Positions 16,920 through 25,635 of a DNA stretch of 64,000 bases are shown in pieces (position 1 is the stretch's first letter; each line of letters starts with the position of its first letter). The notes under the pieces were generated by a model that made no database searches, had not been told where the DNA came from, and saw only the letters and a program-made list of their open reading frames with translations. The DNA is from a bacterium. Its GTDB lineage: Bacteria > Bacillota > Clostridia > Lachnospirales > Lachnospiraceae. The position numbers and the translations under genes are program-made. The stretch spans positions 139,403-203,402 of the forward strand of contig JAMPGX010000005.1 of the NCBI GenBank assembly GCA_023663725.1, in the 5' to 3' direction.

Positions 16920-18332
16920 CTACCTTGTCTCATCCAGGTAGAGCTGCACCCTGTTCTGGATCAGCTTGCATACCTCCTCCTTCGATTTATCTCCATCCGT
17001 GAAGGCTTGGGCTTCTTCACAGATGATTTCCAGTATTGTGGCGGTACGTACAGGGAAATAGCGGGCCCGCTCCGCATCATGGAAGTTCTCTTCCACCCTC
17101 TCCTCTGTCAGTGTAGTATTTGGTACTCCCGCTTTTATCTGATCCAGTCGCCACTGATAGTAGCTTTTGTACATTTCCTTGTTGGCGGGGGTTTCGGCCG
17201 AACAATACCCCTGCCCCTCTTCGCCCAAAATATATTTTATGAATTCCCAGGCTCCCTCCTGATGCTCGGAATCGGAATTTGCGTTTAACATCAGCGATTT
17301 TGTCGGCCTATAAAAAGGATAGTATCCATCGTCAAAGGGAAAGTCAATTCTTATCTGTTCCTTCTCAAGTACATCAGACTCAATGGCAGGATTATAGAAG
17401 CCCATTATCCCTTCCTCTTTTTTTGCCTCTGGATCGACATAGCGCTTAGCTATCTCAAGCATCTTGGCAAACAACTCCCCTGAGAAATCGCATTTTCCCT
17501 CCTCCCAGTCGATCATCCCCCACAGATCCTCCGAGCCAACCAGCAGATAATAGAGAATTCTCGTGGTAGTTGCATGGGGACGCCACACTGCATTCTGGTC
17601 TGGATAGGTATAGAGCTTCTCCACCAGTGTCTCGATATCCGGTGGCGTTTCCCGGCTCCCCAACACTGATTCCTTTATCCAGTACCCTTCTGGATAAGCA
17701 ACAGGACATACCCCGTAAACCGCATCCCCCATCTGTAGCGCCCATACGGACGGAAAGTATTCCTCCTCCGTAATCCCCATAGCATCCAGCCCTGCCGACA
17801 GGTCCACCAATACACCCTTCCTCAGAATGCTTTCATTGACTTCAAACATATCGCCAGTGAATATATCAGGGCCTCTTCCCGCCATGATCTCCACTGCCAT
17901 GCGGTCCATGCAGTCGCTTTGCTCAGGTCCTCCCCAACCGCTCTCCTGGAGACTGACGAAGTAATCAGTGCTCTGTCTGTTAAAGCCTTTAATAGATTCG
18001 GCCAGCCAACTGCTTGCGAAGGACTCCTGCAGAGTCAGGATGACCCTTCCCTCCGCCCTGGCCTGTTCCTCGCTTACGATCTTCTCAGGCACATTCATCC
18101 CTTCATATAAATGGGGATACAGCTTGCGGAAATCATACTGAAAGTGCTTCTCTGACTCATCCACTGCTTCGTCCGCGGATGCCGTTACCTCCTCCGCCTG
18201 TTCTGTTCTCTCAGTCGGCAGTTCTCCGCTTTCCGCCGGTTCTTTACCGCAACCGACAAGAAGCAGCAGGCCCACAAGAAACGCCATTACAACCATCCGG
18301 CCTCTCCGATTCCCCCAATTCATGTTATCCAT
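16920..18332 (-). CDS. Extracellular solute-binding lipoprotein (family 1-like), copy 2
   Basis: A 470-residue lipoprotein with lipobox LLLLVGC (Cys28). It shares its layout and most of its sequence with copy 1, including the linker, MAVEIMAGRGPD, the ATTTRILYYLL segment and the identical last 30 residues. Differences cluster in the middle of the C-terminal lobe (for example PIESDVLEKEQIRIDFPFDDG) and around residues 200-220, which are candidate ligand-contact regions. I start at ATG 18332 (AAAGGGGA upstream); the frame is open to 18407 but runs back into a terminator hairpin. The pair may bind different ligands and borrow a permease from elsewhere, or serve in sensing. Both are inferences. 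Confidence 0.85.
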   Translation of the reverse strand: MDNMNWGNRRGRMVVMAFLVGLLLLVGCGKEPAESGELPTERTEQAEEVTASADEAVDESEKHFQYDFRKLYPHLYEGMNVPEKIVSEEQARAEGRVILTLQESFASSWLAESIKGFNRQSTDYFVSLQESGWGGPEQSDCMDRMAVEIMAGRGPDIFTGDMFEVNESILRKGVLVDLSAGLDAMGITEEEYFPSVWALQMGDAVYGVCPVAYPEGYWIKESVLGSRETPPDIETLVEKLYTYPDQNAVWRPHATTTRILYYLLVGSEDLWGMIDWEEGKCDFSGELFAKMLEIAKRYVDPEAKKEEGIMGFYNPAIESDVLEKEQIRIDFPFDDGYYPFYRPTKSLMLNANSDSEHQEGAWEFIKYILGEEGQGYCSAETPANKEMYKSYYQWRLDQIKAGVPNTTLTEERVEENFHDAERARYFPVRTATILEIICEEAQAFTDGDKSKEEVCKLIQNRVQLYLDETR

Positions 18333-18362
18333 TCCCCTTTCTCTCCGCCTTTCTTCCACAAT

Positions 18363-18393
18363 ATAAAAATGTCGGAGGGGAACCCCCTCCGAC
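18363..18393 (-). terminator. Terminator after the small exported protein gene
   Basis: Read on the minus strand, GTCGGAGGGGG and CCCCTCCGAC pair around TT and are followed by ATTTTTAT. It separates the 97-residue gene (18771-18478) from the solute-binding genes. Confidence 0.75.
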
Positions 18394-18477
18394 TCATAAA
18401 CTGTCATCCACTTGGGCGTTGCTTAGACTCAAAGCCCTATAGTCAGCTTCCTTATGTTTTAACCTTATTAACCGTTA

Positions 18478-18771
18478 TCAGTGCGGTTTGTACCCACACG
18501 CACATACTCCATTTGACCCAAGGCTGTGCGGTTCAGTATATGTAACCTCCATCCTAACGTTTTTGTTACATTCACTACACGGTCCTTCAATTCTCACCTT
18601 AACCTGATGGCATGTATAATCCGCATTCGGGTAGCCTAACACTGTCTTCGTCCCATTATTAATGACATGTTGGCATTCGTTCACAGCCGCCTGTGTGGGA
18701 ATCGCCACCTCAACCACCAGCATCGCTGACAACAGCACACAGGAAATCGCTCTTAGCACTTTGTTTTTCAT
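18478..18771 (-). CDS. Small exported Cys-rich protein
   Basis: A 97-residue protein with a clear signal peptide (KNKVLRAISCVLLSAMLVVEVAIPTQA, cut near residue 28). The mature part of about 70 residues has seven cysteines, including CSEC near residue 61 and CAC near residue 91, plus several histidines. It may bind a metal or be held by disulfides. I recognise no family. The terminator downstream and an AT-rich upstream region suggest a single-gene transcript. The extracellular position beside solute-binding lipoproteins hints at an envelope role, but nothing in the sequence names one. Confidence 0.7.
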   Translation of the reverse strand: MKNKVLRAISCVLLSAMLVVEVAIPTQAAVNECQHVINNGTKTVLGYPNADYTCHQVKVRIEGPCSECNKNVRMEVTYTEPHSLGSNGVCACGYKPH

Positions 18772-19108
18772 ACAATCATTTCACCCTTTATAGATATTTA
18801 ATCTAACTAAATAATACCTCGCCTGCATGCCGTTGTCAATGATTATTTTTTCGACAGATCAAAAACGGAACCCCGTATATTGACGCTCACAACTTTCCTC
18901 CTCATTCTCCGCAGATGCACTGCCGCAGTTTTCCTTCTGCTCCCACATTTTCGCCGCATACCCAACAGGTTTTTTCTGATTTTTTTCATAAACTGTTGCG
19001 TTACCAGTAGCAATTCTGTTATTCTATTATTAACCGCTGCAAGACACACAAAGGCGGTGGATGCAGAGAGCCTTTTTAATCACTGGAACAGTAAGGGATG
19101 AACAGAGG

Positions 19109-21019
19109 ATGAAAACGAGCAGAAAGCATTTCTTTATCACGATAATTGTCACATTGGCCTCGCTGGTCTTCCTGTCGGCATTCATGATGTGGACCTTTTA
19201 TCAGAATGCCAAGAGGGACGCTCTGGCGCTGGGAGAGAGCACACTGGCGCAGGAGGAGGAGCAGGCGGAGCGCTATCTGAGCAGAGCGCTGGACATCATT
19301 CAGATCACCTCCATGGAGATCGAATATCTGCTCGCGAAGGACGCTGGCTCGGATGTGATTCTGGATTTTCTGGAGAATGAGTCGGAATATTATATGAATT
19401 CTGTGGATATTAACTTTACCGGAGTGTACGGATGGATTGGCGGCGAGTATCTCGATGGAATCGGCTGGGTGCCGGATGCCGACTATGTGCCGACGGAGAG
19501 GGTATGGTATACGGACGCAGTCAAGGCGGGCGGAGAGCCGGCCATGATATCGCCATATCTGGACGCGCAGACAGGAACGATCATGATCTCGATCAGCCGG
19601 ATGCTGCAGGATGGGGAGAGCGTCATCTCTCTGGACATTGCTATGGATACGTTGCAGAACCTGATGGAGACTATCAATCTAAACGGGCATGGGTATGGCT
19701 TCATCATCGATGGAGACGGATTCGTGATCGCGCACTCCAACGCGGCGGAAAAGGGGAAGGAGTACAGGGAGGACGCTGAGAAAAAGGAATTGATAGAGAA
19801 GATACTCGCGTCCGATCGCGCAAGCTTTGACATGGAATTGAACGGGGAGGAGATAACCGTCTTTTCGGACACCATCTTAGAAGATTGGTATGTGGTCATG
19901 GTGGTGGACAACCGAGGATTATTCTCCAATCTGACCAGGATTATGTGGCAGAGCGCCGCTATGTGCCTGGTGGTATTCGTGGTCATAGTCGTGTTTTGTC
20001 TGGTTGAGATGAACCGGTCGGACCGCTATATGGTCAAGCTGCAGGAGAGCCGCAGCGAGCTGGAGCGGCTCAACGATACGGTTATGCAGGTGCTTGCCAA
20101 GACAATTGACGCCAAGGACAAGTATACCAGAGGGCATTCCATGCGGGTTGCCAACTACAGCCGCGAGATCGCCAGGAGAATGGGAAAGGGCAAGGAGGAA
20201 CAGGAAAAGATCTACAAGGCGGCCCTGTTGCATGATGTGGGCAAGATCCGGATACCGGATTATATTCTTGGTAAACCGGGTAAGCTGACTGATGAGGAGT
20301 ACGCCTGCATCAAGCTTCATCCGGTATCGGGATACCATATCCTCAAGCCTTTCTCCAAGGATCAGATGATTGCGACCAGCGCGAAATTTCATCACGAGCG
20401 CTATGACGGCAGGGGATATCCCAACGGTCTTGCGGGGGAAAATATCCCGGAACATGCCAGAATCATCGGCGTTGCGGATGCCTACGACGCGATGGCATCA
20501 AACAGGAGCTACCGCAGCGCGCTGCCCCAGGAGGTGATTCGCCACGAGCTTGTGGCGGGAAAGGGAACGCAGTTTGACCCTCGCGTCGTGGATACCATGC
20601 TTCAGATCATGGACGAGGATAAGGAGTATCAACTGAGACAGGCCGACGACCGGCTCAGAACGATTCTGGTGGTGGACGACGAGGCCATCAGCGTGGAGCT
20701 TGTCCGGCATATCTTTGAGAATCAGTCAGGGTATGAGCTGCTCTGTGCGTACAGCGGGGAGGAGGCTTTGAAGCTGTTAGACGAACGCAGCGTTGACCTG
20801 ATATTGCTGGATATCGAGATGCCAGGCATGGACGGATATGAGACGCTGCGGCGTATCAAGGAGAAGCACGCGGTCCCTGTAGTCTTCATGACAGCCACTA
20901 AAGAGCTCTCGGTGGTAGAAAAGATCAGGAAGCTGGGAGTAGAGGATTATATCACCAAGCCGTTTATGCCGCAGATCATGTTAGAGACGGTGTATGGCGC
21001 GTTGAACTGGGAGGACTGA
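19109..21019 (+). CDS. HD-GYP domain protein with extracellular Cache-like sensor and C-terminal receiver
   Basis: A 636-residue membrane protein predicted to degrade cyclic di-GMP. The order is membrane segment (residues 8-28), extracellular dCache-like sensor (about 30-275), second membrane segment (near 290), short coiled coil, HD-GYP domain (LLHDVGKIRIPD near residue 373, HHERYDGRGYP near residue 430, GVADAYDAM near residue 455) and then a receiver domain (VVDDE near residue 519, phospho-acceptor in LILLDIEMPGMDG near residue 568). All HD and GYP motif residues are present, so it should be active. The receiver at the C-terminus is unusual: it normally precedes the HD-GYP domain. The start at ATG 19109 is chosen from the membrane segment; ATG 19061 would add 16 residues. 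Confidence 0.87.
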   Translation: MKTSRKHFFITIIVTLASLVFLSAFMMWTFYQNAKRDALALGESTLAQEEEQAERYLSRALDIIQITSMEIEYLLAKDAGSDVILDFLENESEYYMNSVDINFTGVYGWIGGEYLDGIGWVPDADYVPTERVWYTDAVKAGGEPAMISPYLDAQTGTIMISISRMLQDGESVISLDIAMDTLQNLMETINLNGHGYGFIIDGDGFVIAHSNAAEKGKEYREDAEKKELIEKILASDRASFDMELNGEEITVFSDTILEDWYVVMVVDNRGLFSNLTRIMWQSAAMCLVVFVVIVVFCLVEMNRSDRYMVKLQESRSELERLNDTVMQVLAKTIDAKDKYTRGHSMRVANYSREIARRMGKGKEEQEKIYKAALLHDVGKIRIPDYILGKPGKLTDEEYACIKLHPVSGYHILKPFSKDQMIATSAKFHHERYDGRGYPNGLAGENIPEHARIIGVADAYDAMASNRSYRSALPQEVIRHELVAGKGTQFDPRVVDTMLQIMDEDKEYQLRQADDRLRTILVVDDEAISVELVRHIFENQSGYELLCAYSGEEALKLLDERSVDLILLDIEMPGMDGYETLRRIKEKHAVPVVFMTATKELSVVEKIRKLGVEDYITKPFMPQIMLETVYGALNWED

Positions 21020-21035
21020 GACATCTCCCCAAATA

Positions 21036-21079
21036 AAAGCGGCTTCTGCTCCGTGTATATGCGGGATTGAAGCCGCTTT
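21036..21079. terminator. Shared bidirectional terminator
   Basis: A perfect 11-bp stem (AAAGCGGCTTC against GAAGCCGCTTT) lies between two convergent genes, with T-rich sequence on either side. Confidence 0.82.
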
Positions 21080-21091
21080 GAGATTTTTATA

Positions 21092-22036
21092 TTATTCTAC
21101 AGTGATTTCAAGGTGTTCAATCAGTTCACATAGATCTTTCGCCAATTTGCCAAAGAGTGGCGCATCGGACTCATATTGGTCTATAAGGCTATCGTCGTTA
21201 GCGGGATATTCTTTGATGTAATCCTGAAAATCCTTCAGGGTCATATCCGTTAGCGTCTCCCCTGACTGTATGGCGTATACCGGCATGCCCATTGTAAAAT
21301 AGTAATCCAGACCATTTCCTAAATCATGCAGCCCTCGGATAAACAGAGCGTCTCCATTGGGCATATCAATACGGTAAAGAATATATAAGTCAAGTAAATC
21401 TTTTCCTCCTGCCATTGAGAGCTTGATGGGAAACTCATAGCAGGTTACTTTGCATTGCTGTTCACCGACCATGACAGTAGGTATATTGTATTTGTCGGTT
21501 TCCGTTACGGGTGTCATGTCTCGTACATACTCAGCAATATCCTGTGGCAGCTCGGAATCTGTCTCATATGTATAGTATTCCTTCATCCGAAACTCAAGCA
21601 AGCTTATTAAAAACTGTTCTATGTTCTCCTGGGATCGATAGATGATCTCATAGATCGGGTCTCCGCCCTTGCCCAGCATCATCCAGTCACCCTCACGCTC
21701 CAGATCGTAAAAACTATTATAATTTTTCTTTTCAAATGTATCTATGTTCAGCCGCAGGCGGTATGCCTCCTGTTCCGTTCCAAAACAACATTCTTCATTA
21801 ATCTCATCAGGCTCATACTCGAAGGAAATCAATTCTTCCCCGTCAGTCTCATTGCCAGTGGATTCCTCTGTCGTCTCTTCCTGCTGGTTCTCGCTCTCTG
21901 CTCCAGTGCCATCTTGCTGAAGTTCGCCTACTGTTCCAGCCTCATCCTGATTGGATGCTGTTCCGCTTTTATCACCGCAGGCGGTAATGCTGCCCAAGAC
22001 CAATATCAGGCTCCATAATACAATTTTTCTTTTCAT
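21092..22036 (-). CDS. Uncharacterised lipoprotein
   Basis: A 314-residue lipoprotein: signal MKRKIVLWSLILVLGSITAC with lipidated Cys20, a low-complexity linker rich in Gln, Glu, Thr and Ser (residues 22-65), then a folded domain of about 240 residues rich in Tyr and acidic residues. I know no family for that domain. ATG 22036 has AAAGGAGG upstream; the frame stays open for 50 further codons without a ribosome site. It is divergent from the ECF sigma factor gene 240 nt away, so the two may share an envelope-stress regulon, as often seen, but no operator is visible. Confidence 0.75.
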   Translation of the reverse strand: MKRKIVLWSLILVLGSITACGDKSGTASNQDEAGTVGELQQDGTGAESENQQEETTEESTGNETDGEELISFEYEPDEINEECCFGTEQEAYRLRLNIDTFEKKNYNSFYDLEREGDWMMLGKGGDPIYEIIYRSQENIEQFLISLLEFRMKEYYTYETDSELPQDIAEYVRDMTPVTETDKYNIPTVMVGEQQCKVTCYEFPIKLSMAGGKDLLDLYILYRIDMPNGDALFIRGLHDLGNGLDYYFTMGMPVYAIQSGETLTDMTLKDFQDYIKEYPANDDSLIDQYESDAPLFGKLAKDLCELIEHLEITVE

Positions 22037-22276
22037 ACTGCGATATTCCTCCTTTGAATTATGTTGAAAAGTTACTATGTGTAAAATTTGCATATTAAAA
22101 CTGAACATAAACAGTGTATCATATAACATCATATGCGACAATATGCAAAAATCTGTATTTGCGCAACTGGAGGTTGCCGTATACACAAAAAAATTTCTTG
22201 TAACAAAATGCGTCGATCTGTGTCATAATGTCATAAGCATAACGCTGATGCCCAGTCAGAGAAAGGAGGGATGCCG

Positions 22277-22786
22277 ATGGAGCTGGAGAATCTGTATCAG
22301 GAATACGCGGAGATGATTTACCGCTTTATCTGGCTGAAATGTCGCGATAGGGAGTTGGCCGAGGATATCGTGCAAAGTACTTTTCTGAAGGCAATCCAGC
22401 GGATCGACTCCTTTCATGGCGAGTGCAAGATTTCCACCTGGCTGTGTCAGATCGCCAGGAACGAATATTTGAACCACTGCCGAAAGCAGGGCATGCAACA
22501 GTCCTACGACGCATATCTGGAGAGCGGCAGGGAGCCCGCCGCCGGACAGGAACCCTCGATGCTGGAGAAAATGATTCTCAGCGAGCAGGCACAGGCTGCA
22601 AGAAGGATTCTCGGCACACTGAAGGAGCCTTACAGGGAGGTTTTCATGCTGCGGGTATACGGGGAGTATTCCTTTGAGGAGATCGGTGAGCTGTATCACA
22701 ACAGCGCAACCTGGGCCAGAGTGACTTATTACCGTGCGAAGGAGAAGATTAAGGAGCAATTCAGAAGGACGGGAGGTGCCATATGA
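22277..22786 (+). CDS. ECF-type RNA polymerase sigma factor
   Basis: A 169-residue sigma-70 family protein with only regions 2 and 4. Region 2 shows YQEYAEMIYRFIWLKCRDRELAEDIVQ and FLKAIQRIDSF; region 4 shows LKEPYREVFMLRVYGEYSFEEIGELY and a recognition helix (NSATWARVTYYRAKEKIKE). It directs RNA polymerase to a small regulon. ATG 22277 lies 6 nt after AAAGGAGGG; ATG 22271 sits too close to that site. A TGTAAC element near 22199, about 75 nt upstream, may be the -35 of an autoregulated promoter. Its stop overlaps the next gene by 4 nt; that gene is its probable anti-sigma factor. Confidence 0.92.
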   Translation: MELENLYQEYAEMIYRFIWLKCRDRELAEDIVQSTFLKAIQRIDSFHGECKISTWLCQIARNEYLNHCRKQGMQQSYDAYLESGREPAAGQEPSMLEKMILSEQAQAARRILGTLKEPYREVFMLRVYGEYSFEEIGELYHNSATWARVTYYRAKEKIKEQFRRTGGAI

Positions 22787-24018
22787 ACTGTAATGTTTTG
22801 AAGGATTTATTGCCCCTGTATTTTGACGGACTGTGCAGCGTGGATACCAGGAGGCAGATGGAGGAGCATCTGGAGCACTGCGAGGAGTGCAGAGCGTTGA
22901 AGGAGAGCCTGGAGGCGGAGCAGAAATGGTCTCAGACGGAACCGGAGTGGGAGCAGACGGTGGCTCCGCTGAAAAAAGTCAACAGAAAGCTGCGCAGAAA
23001 GAACCGCTTGATCGCCCTGTGTCTGCTGCTGCTGGCGCTCGCGGTGGGGAGCACCTGCGTGCTTACCTATGGGCAGATCGCCAAGAAGGGCATCAGCTTT
23101 GAACTGCTATACGAGGCCCTGCGCTTTTCCCATCTCGGCAGGCAGTTTGCCAGCGGAGATATGGACAGTCTGTATGAGGTCCTTGCCGACGGTTACCTGC
23201 TTCGGGACGGGGAATCCGTTGTCATCCGCGCGGCATATGAGGACAGTGTCTCCTACGCGGCGGATATGAAAAATGCTATTCTGGAAAAATATTACCAATA
23301 TTTTGAGGGCAGAGAATTGACCTATCAGGGAATCGAGGACATCGGCTACCGCGAGACGCCGGCGCTGGGCTGGGAACGCGCGCTGTGCATCTACCTGAAA
23401 TTCGAGGGAGAGGACGGCCTGGAGTACTATATGAGCTTTTATCAGACCTCGGACGGCCGCTACCTGGTGGATGATTACTTTGGCAATCCCTATATCACAT
23501 ATGCGAGCGGACAAGACCAAGTTTCCCCGCAGGGTGAACCTGGGGAGAGCTTTCAGACGAAGGACAGCCTGTTTTCCTGCCTGCCCAACGGTCTGAAGGA
23601 CGTGGATCTGTACATGGCTCGGATGATCACGATGGTCTACGGACAGCGGGCGCTGCAGGGCGATGCGGCAATGGCGGAGGGGAGCGGCCTCAAGCTCTAT
23701 ATCCTGTCGGAGCAGGATCTGAGCCAGGGCGCCTCCTCTCTGCCAGCCAGCATAGACGCAGGCATAGGTGAGCTGGCCAATATGGGATATTATCTGACCG
23801 ACATTGCCTGGCGCCCCCTGCAATATGACAGGGAGCGGCATCTGTACCGTTACAGTCTCATCCTGGAATTGACCGGTAAGGACGGCGGCCTCCTTCGGGG
23901 GGAGCTGGAAGGCTACCGGATATCGGACCGCTTCATCTATATCTCTGGGACGGCCAGGCTGTGCGGAGACGGCTTGCCATCAGAGATATCCTCAGTCTGG
24001 GAGACCATGTGGGAATGA
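22783..24018 (+). CDS. Zinc-finger (zf-HC2) anti-sigma factor with extracellular domain
   Basis: A 411-residue membrane protein overlapping the sigma gene by ATGA. Residues 1-45 hold the zf-HC2 zinc site (H29, then CEEC at about residues 33-36 in HLEHCEECRALKESL). This site binds the sigma factor in ZAS-type anti-sigma factors. One membrane helix follows near residues 73-92 (LIALCLLLLALAVGSTCVL). About 310 extracellular residues come next with no family I know (YYMSFYQTSDGRYLVDDYFGNP). That large outer part is unusual for ZAS proteins and probably senses the signal. Release of the sigma factor could follow a conformational change or proteolysis. Confidence 0.88.
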   Translation: MNCNVLKDLLPLYFDGLCSVDTRRQMEEHLEHCEECRALKESLEAEQKWSQTEPEWEQTVAPLKKVNRKLRRKNRLIALCLLLLALAVGSTCVLTYGQIAKKGISFELLYEALRFSHLGRQFASGDMDSLYEVLADGYLLRDGESVVIRAAYEDSVSYAADMKNAILEKYYQYFEGRELTYQGIEDIGYRETPALGWERALCIYLKFEGEDGLEYYMSFYQTSDGRYLVDDYFGNPYITYASGQDQVSPQGEPGESFQTKDSLFSCLPNGLKDVDLYMARMITMVYGQRALQGDAAMAEGSGLKLYILSEQDLSQGASSLPASIDAGIGELANMGYYLTDIAWRPLQYDRERHLYRYSLILELTGKDGGLLRGELEGYRISDRFIYISGTARLCGDGLPSEISSVWETMWE

Positions 24019-24059
24019 GGCGGCAACCGTGGAGGGCAGGGGATTCACCCTCGCCCTCC

Positions 24060-24524
24060 CTATACCCTGCTGGCAGCGTTATCCCGCTCCAGCTCTCTCA
24101 ACCGTTGATTGATTCGTTTGGCCTCATTTCGGTTAAACAGATAAAAGCAGAACCAGATTCCCACGAAGATGACGCACGAGAATAGGAATTGCAGGATCGT
24201 TAGGAATATCCTGTCTGGAAAAAAGGGAATCCAGCCCAAATAAATGCCGGTAGGATAAAAGACACCCATGCCCACACAAAAATGAATGACAATCTTCATG
24301 ATTCCGGAGGGGCGGTCAAACTGATAGACGACAGCAGTACCGCCGCAGGCGATGCCCACGATCACAGCGCCCATGGACTGCCTCGCGAAATCCCTGACGA
24401 TTGGCAGCAGGAGCGTTTCTCCTCCCACAACAAAGTAGGATAGACACATGATCACAAAGAAAGTACAACCGATAGAAATACCGGATAAAATATACTTAAC
24501 CACTAGTTTGACAAGTTGTTTCAC
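24060..24524 (-). CDS. DUF3021-family membrane protein
   Basis: A 154-residue membrane protein with four hydrophobic helices (near residues 10-32, 45-65, 75-95 and 110-130) and a charged C-terminal coil (NRNEAKRINQRLRELERD). DUF3021 proteins are nearly always paired with a short LytTR regulator, and the gene just upstream is one. The usual idea is that the membrane protein restrains or signals to the regulator at the membrane. The gap to the regulator gene is 21 nt, so they share a transcript. A GGAGGGC...GCCCTCC hairpin near 24030-24059 may end both this transcript and the convergent anti-sigma gene. Confidence 0.85.
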   Translation of the reverse strand: MKQLVKLVVKYILSGISIGCTFFVIMCLSYFVVGGETLLLPIVRDFARQSMGAVIVGIACGGTAVVYQFDRPSGIMKIVIHFCVGMGVFYPTGIYLGWIPFFPDRIFLTILQFLFSCVIFVGIWFCFYLFNRNEAKRINQRLRELERDNAASRV

Positions 24525-24545
24525 GCTGACTCCTATCTGCCCACA

Positions 24546-25007
24546 TCAGCGGGCGTTCAAATCTAATCCCAACCTCTGTTTAAAATTTTTGCGGTAGTTT
24601 CTGGAGATGTAATCCGTGACTCCGTTTTTCATGACTAACTCCATCGTGCCGTTGAAGCTTGCCTGCACATGATCAATCTGCCGGATGTTGACAAGCGCGG
24701 ATTTGGAAATGCGCACAAAATGAATATCCAGCAGTCGCTCCAGCTCATACAGGGGCTTGTCCAGCAGATATCTGTTTTTGCGCTTATCGTAGCAGACGAT
24801 ATCCCTGCCCTCGGTACGCACCAGCGATATGTCCTCCGGCTTGACAAAATATGTCTTTTTGTCCTTAGTCACGATCAGGGTCAGAGAGCCTGCGCCTTCC
24901 TTTTCCAACATGGTGACGATATCGGCAATTGCGTCGGTCATTTTGTTCAGATAGAGGATGGCGTAGGGCTCTTGACAGTCCGCGCTGATGTTGCATTCAA
25001 CTCTCAA
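24546..25007 (-). CDS. LytTR-domain DNA-binding regulator
   Basis: A 153-residue cytosolic regulator without a receiver domain. After a short N-terminal region (residues 1-50, LRVECNISADCQEPYAIL) comes the LytTR domain (YFVKPEDISLVRTEGRDIVCYDKRK, LDIHFVRISKSALVNIRQID, TDYISRNYRKNFKQRLG). I place the start at TTG 25007 because GGGAGG lies 7 nt upstream; a longer open frame to 25148 runs into the structured repeat. It forms the known LytTR-DUF3021 pair with the next gene. It lies divergent from an ABC-2 exporter, and repeat copies A and B lie between them, so it probably regulates both directions. Confidence 0.88.
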   Translation of the reverse strand: MRVECNISADCQEPYAILYLNKMTDAIADIVTMLEKEGAGSLTLIVTKDKKTYFVKPEDISLVRTEGRDIVCYDKRKNRYLLDKPLYELERLLDIHFVRISKSALVNIRQIDHVQASFNGTMELVMKNGVTDYISRNYRKNFKQRLGLDLNAR

Positions 25008-25065
25008 TGAAATTCCTCCCTTCTCATAGCTATTGGTCAGGCGTTGGTAAAAACCCAGTTGCTTT

Positions 25066-25223
25066 GCTAGTGTCATTGTGCATATGGTATACTCCAACGC
25101 AGGCACGCTCTCGCTTCGTTCTCGCTGTAGCGGTACATAAGATGCCAAAATACGGCATCTAAGTACCGACAGTTCGAAAGAGCCTGCTTATGGAGTATAC
25201 CATATACACAATTCGGTACTGGC
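25066..25223 (-). repeat. Structured repeat, copy A
   Basis: One of four copies of a long nested hairpin. The outer stem pairs 25075-25096 with 25191-25212 (22 bp, one mismatch), then CAGGC/GCCTG and an inner CGGTAC/GTACCG helix, with an apical GATGCC/GGCATC loop unlike the other copies. Read on the minus strand it lies 58 nt upstream of the LytTR start. It is followed on that strand by ACACTAGC and AGCAACTGGGT, shared in variant form with the other copies. On its 5' side a TTGCCA-17-TGGTAT promoter-like pair overlaps the outer stem. No protein frame. I recall no known RNA or transposon family of this form. Confidence 0.75.
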
Positions 25224-25419
25224 AAAAACAGTTTTACAATTGTCTATGTAATATATGTTTGTGTACACATTATAGCACAATAGAGTGGTGGATGGGTGCA
25301 TTTCAGACACGAAATACGACCTCTTGCACACTGCAGACGGTCTCTTCCACCAAACCGGTTGTTCCGGTTAAATATCTGCTATACAGTACTTTTAGTAGAC
25401 AATAGTGAAACAGTTTTTT

Positions 25420-25588
25420 GCCAGTACCGAATTGTGTATATGGTATATTCCATAAGCGGACTCTTTCGAACTGTCGGTACTTAGCGAGGTTTGCCGAATT
25501 TATTCGGCACGAGCTTAGTACCGTTACAGCGAGAACGAAGCGAAAGCGTGTCCGTGTTGGAATATACCATGTGCACAATGACACTAGC
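25420..25588 (+). repeat. Structured repeat, copy B
   Basis: Same element as copy A in opposite orientation, 197 nt away. The outer stem pairs 25431-25452 with 25558-25579 (22 bp, two G-T pairs). The second helix is CGGAC/GTCCG where A has CAGGC/GCCTG, then CTGT/ACAG, CGGTACT/AGTACCG and an apical TGCCGAA/TTCGGCA. It ends 47 nt before the start codon of the ABC ATPase. Changes against the other copies keep the pairing. Confidence 0.75.
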
Positions 25589-25635
25589 ATAGCAACTGAG
25601 TCGGTAGTAGTCCTATTAGAGAGAGGAGTAGTATA

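Noticed and set aside
15516..18442. Plus-strand frames across the solute-binding genes
   Set aside because: They complement two clear lipoprotein genes and repeat in both copies only because the genes are duplicated.
25066..25588. CRISPR array or insertion sequence at the repeat pair
   Set aside because: Copies are few, long, inverted and internally paired; there are no regular spacers, no transposase and no target duplication visible.
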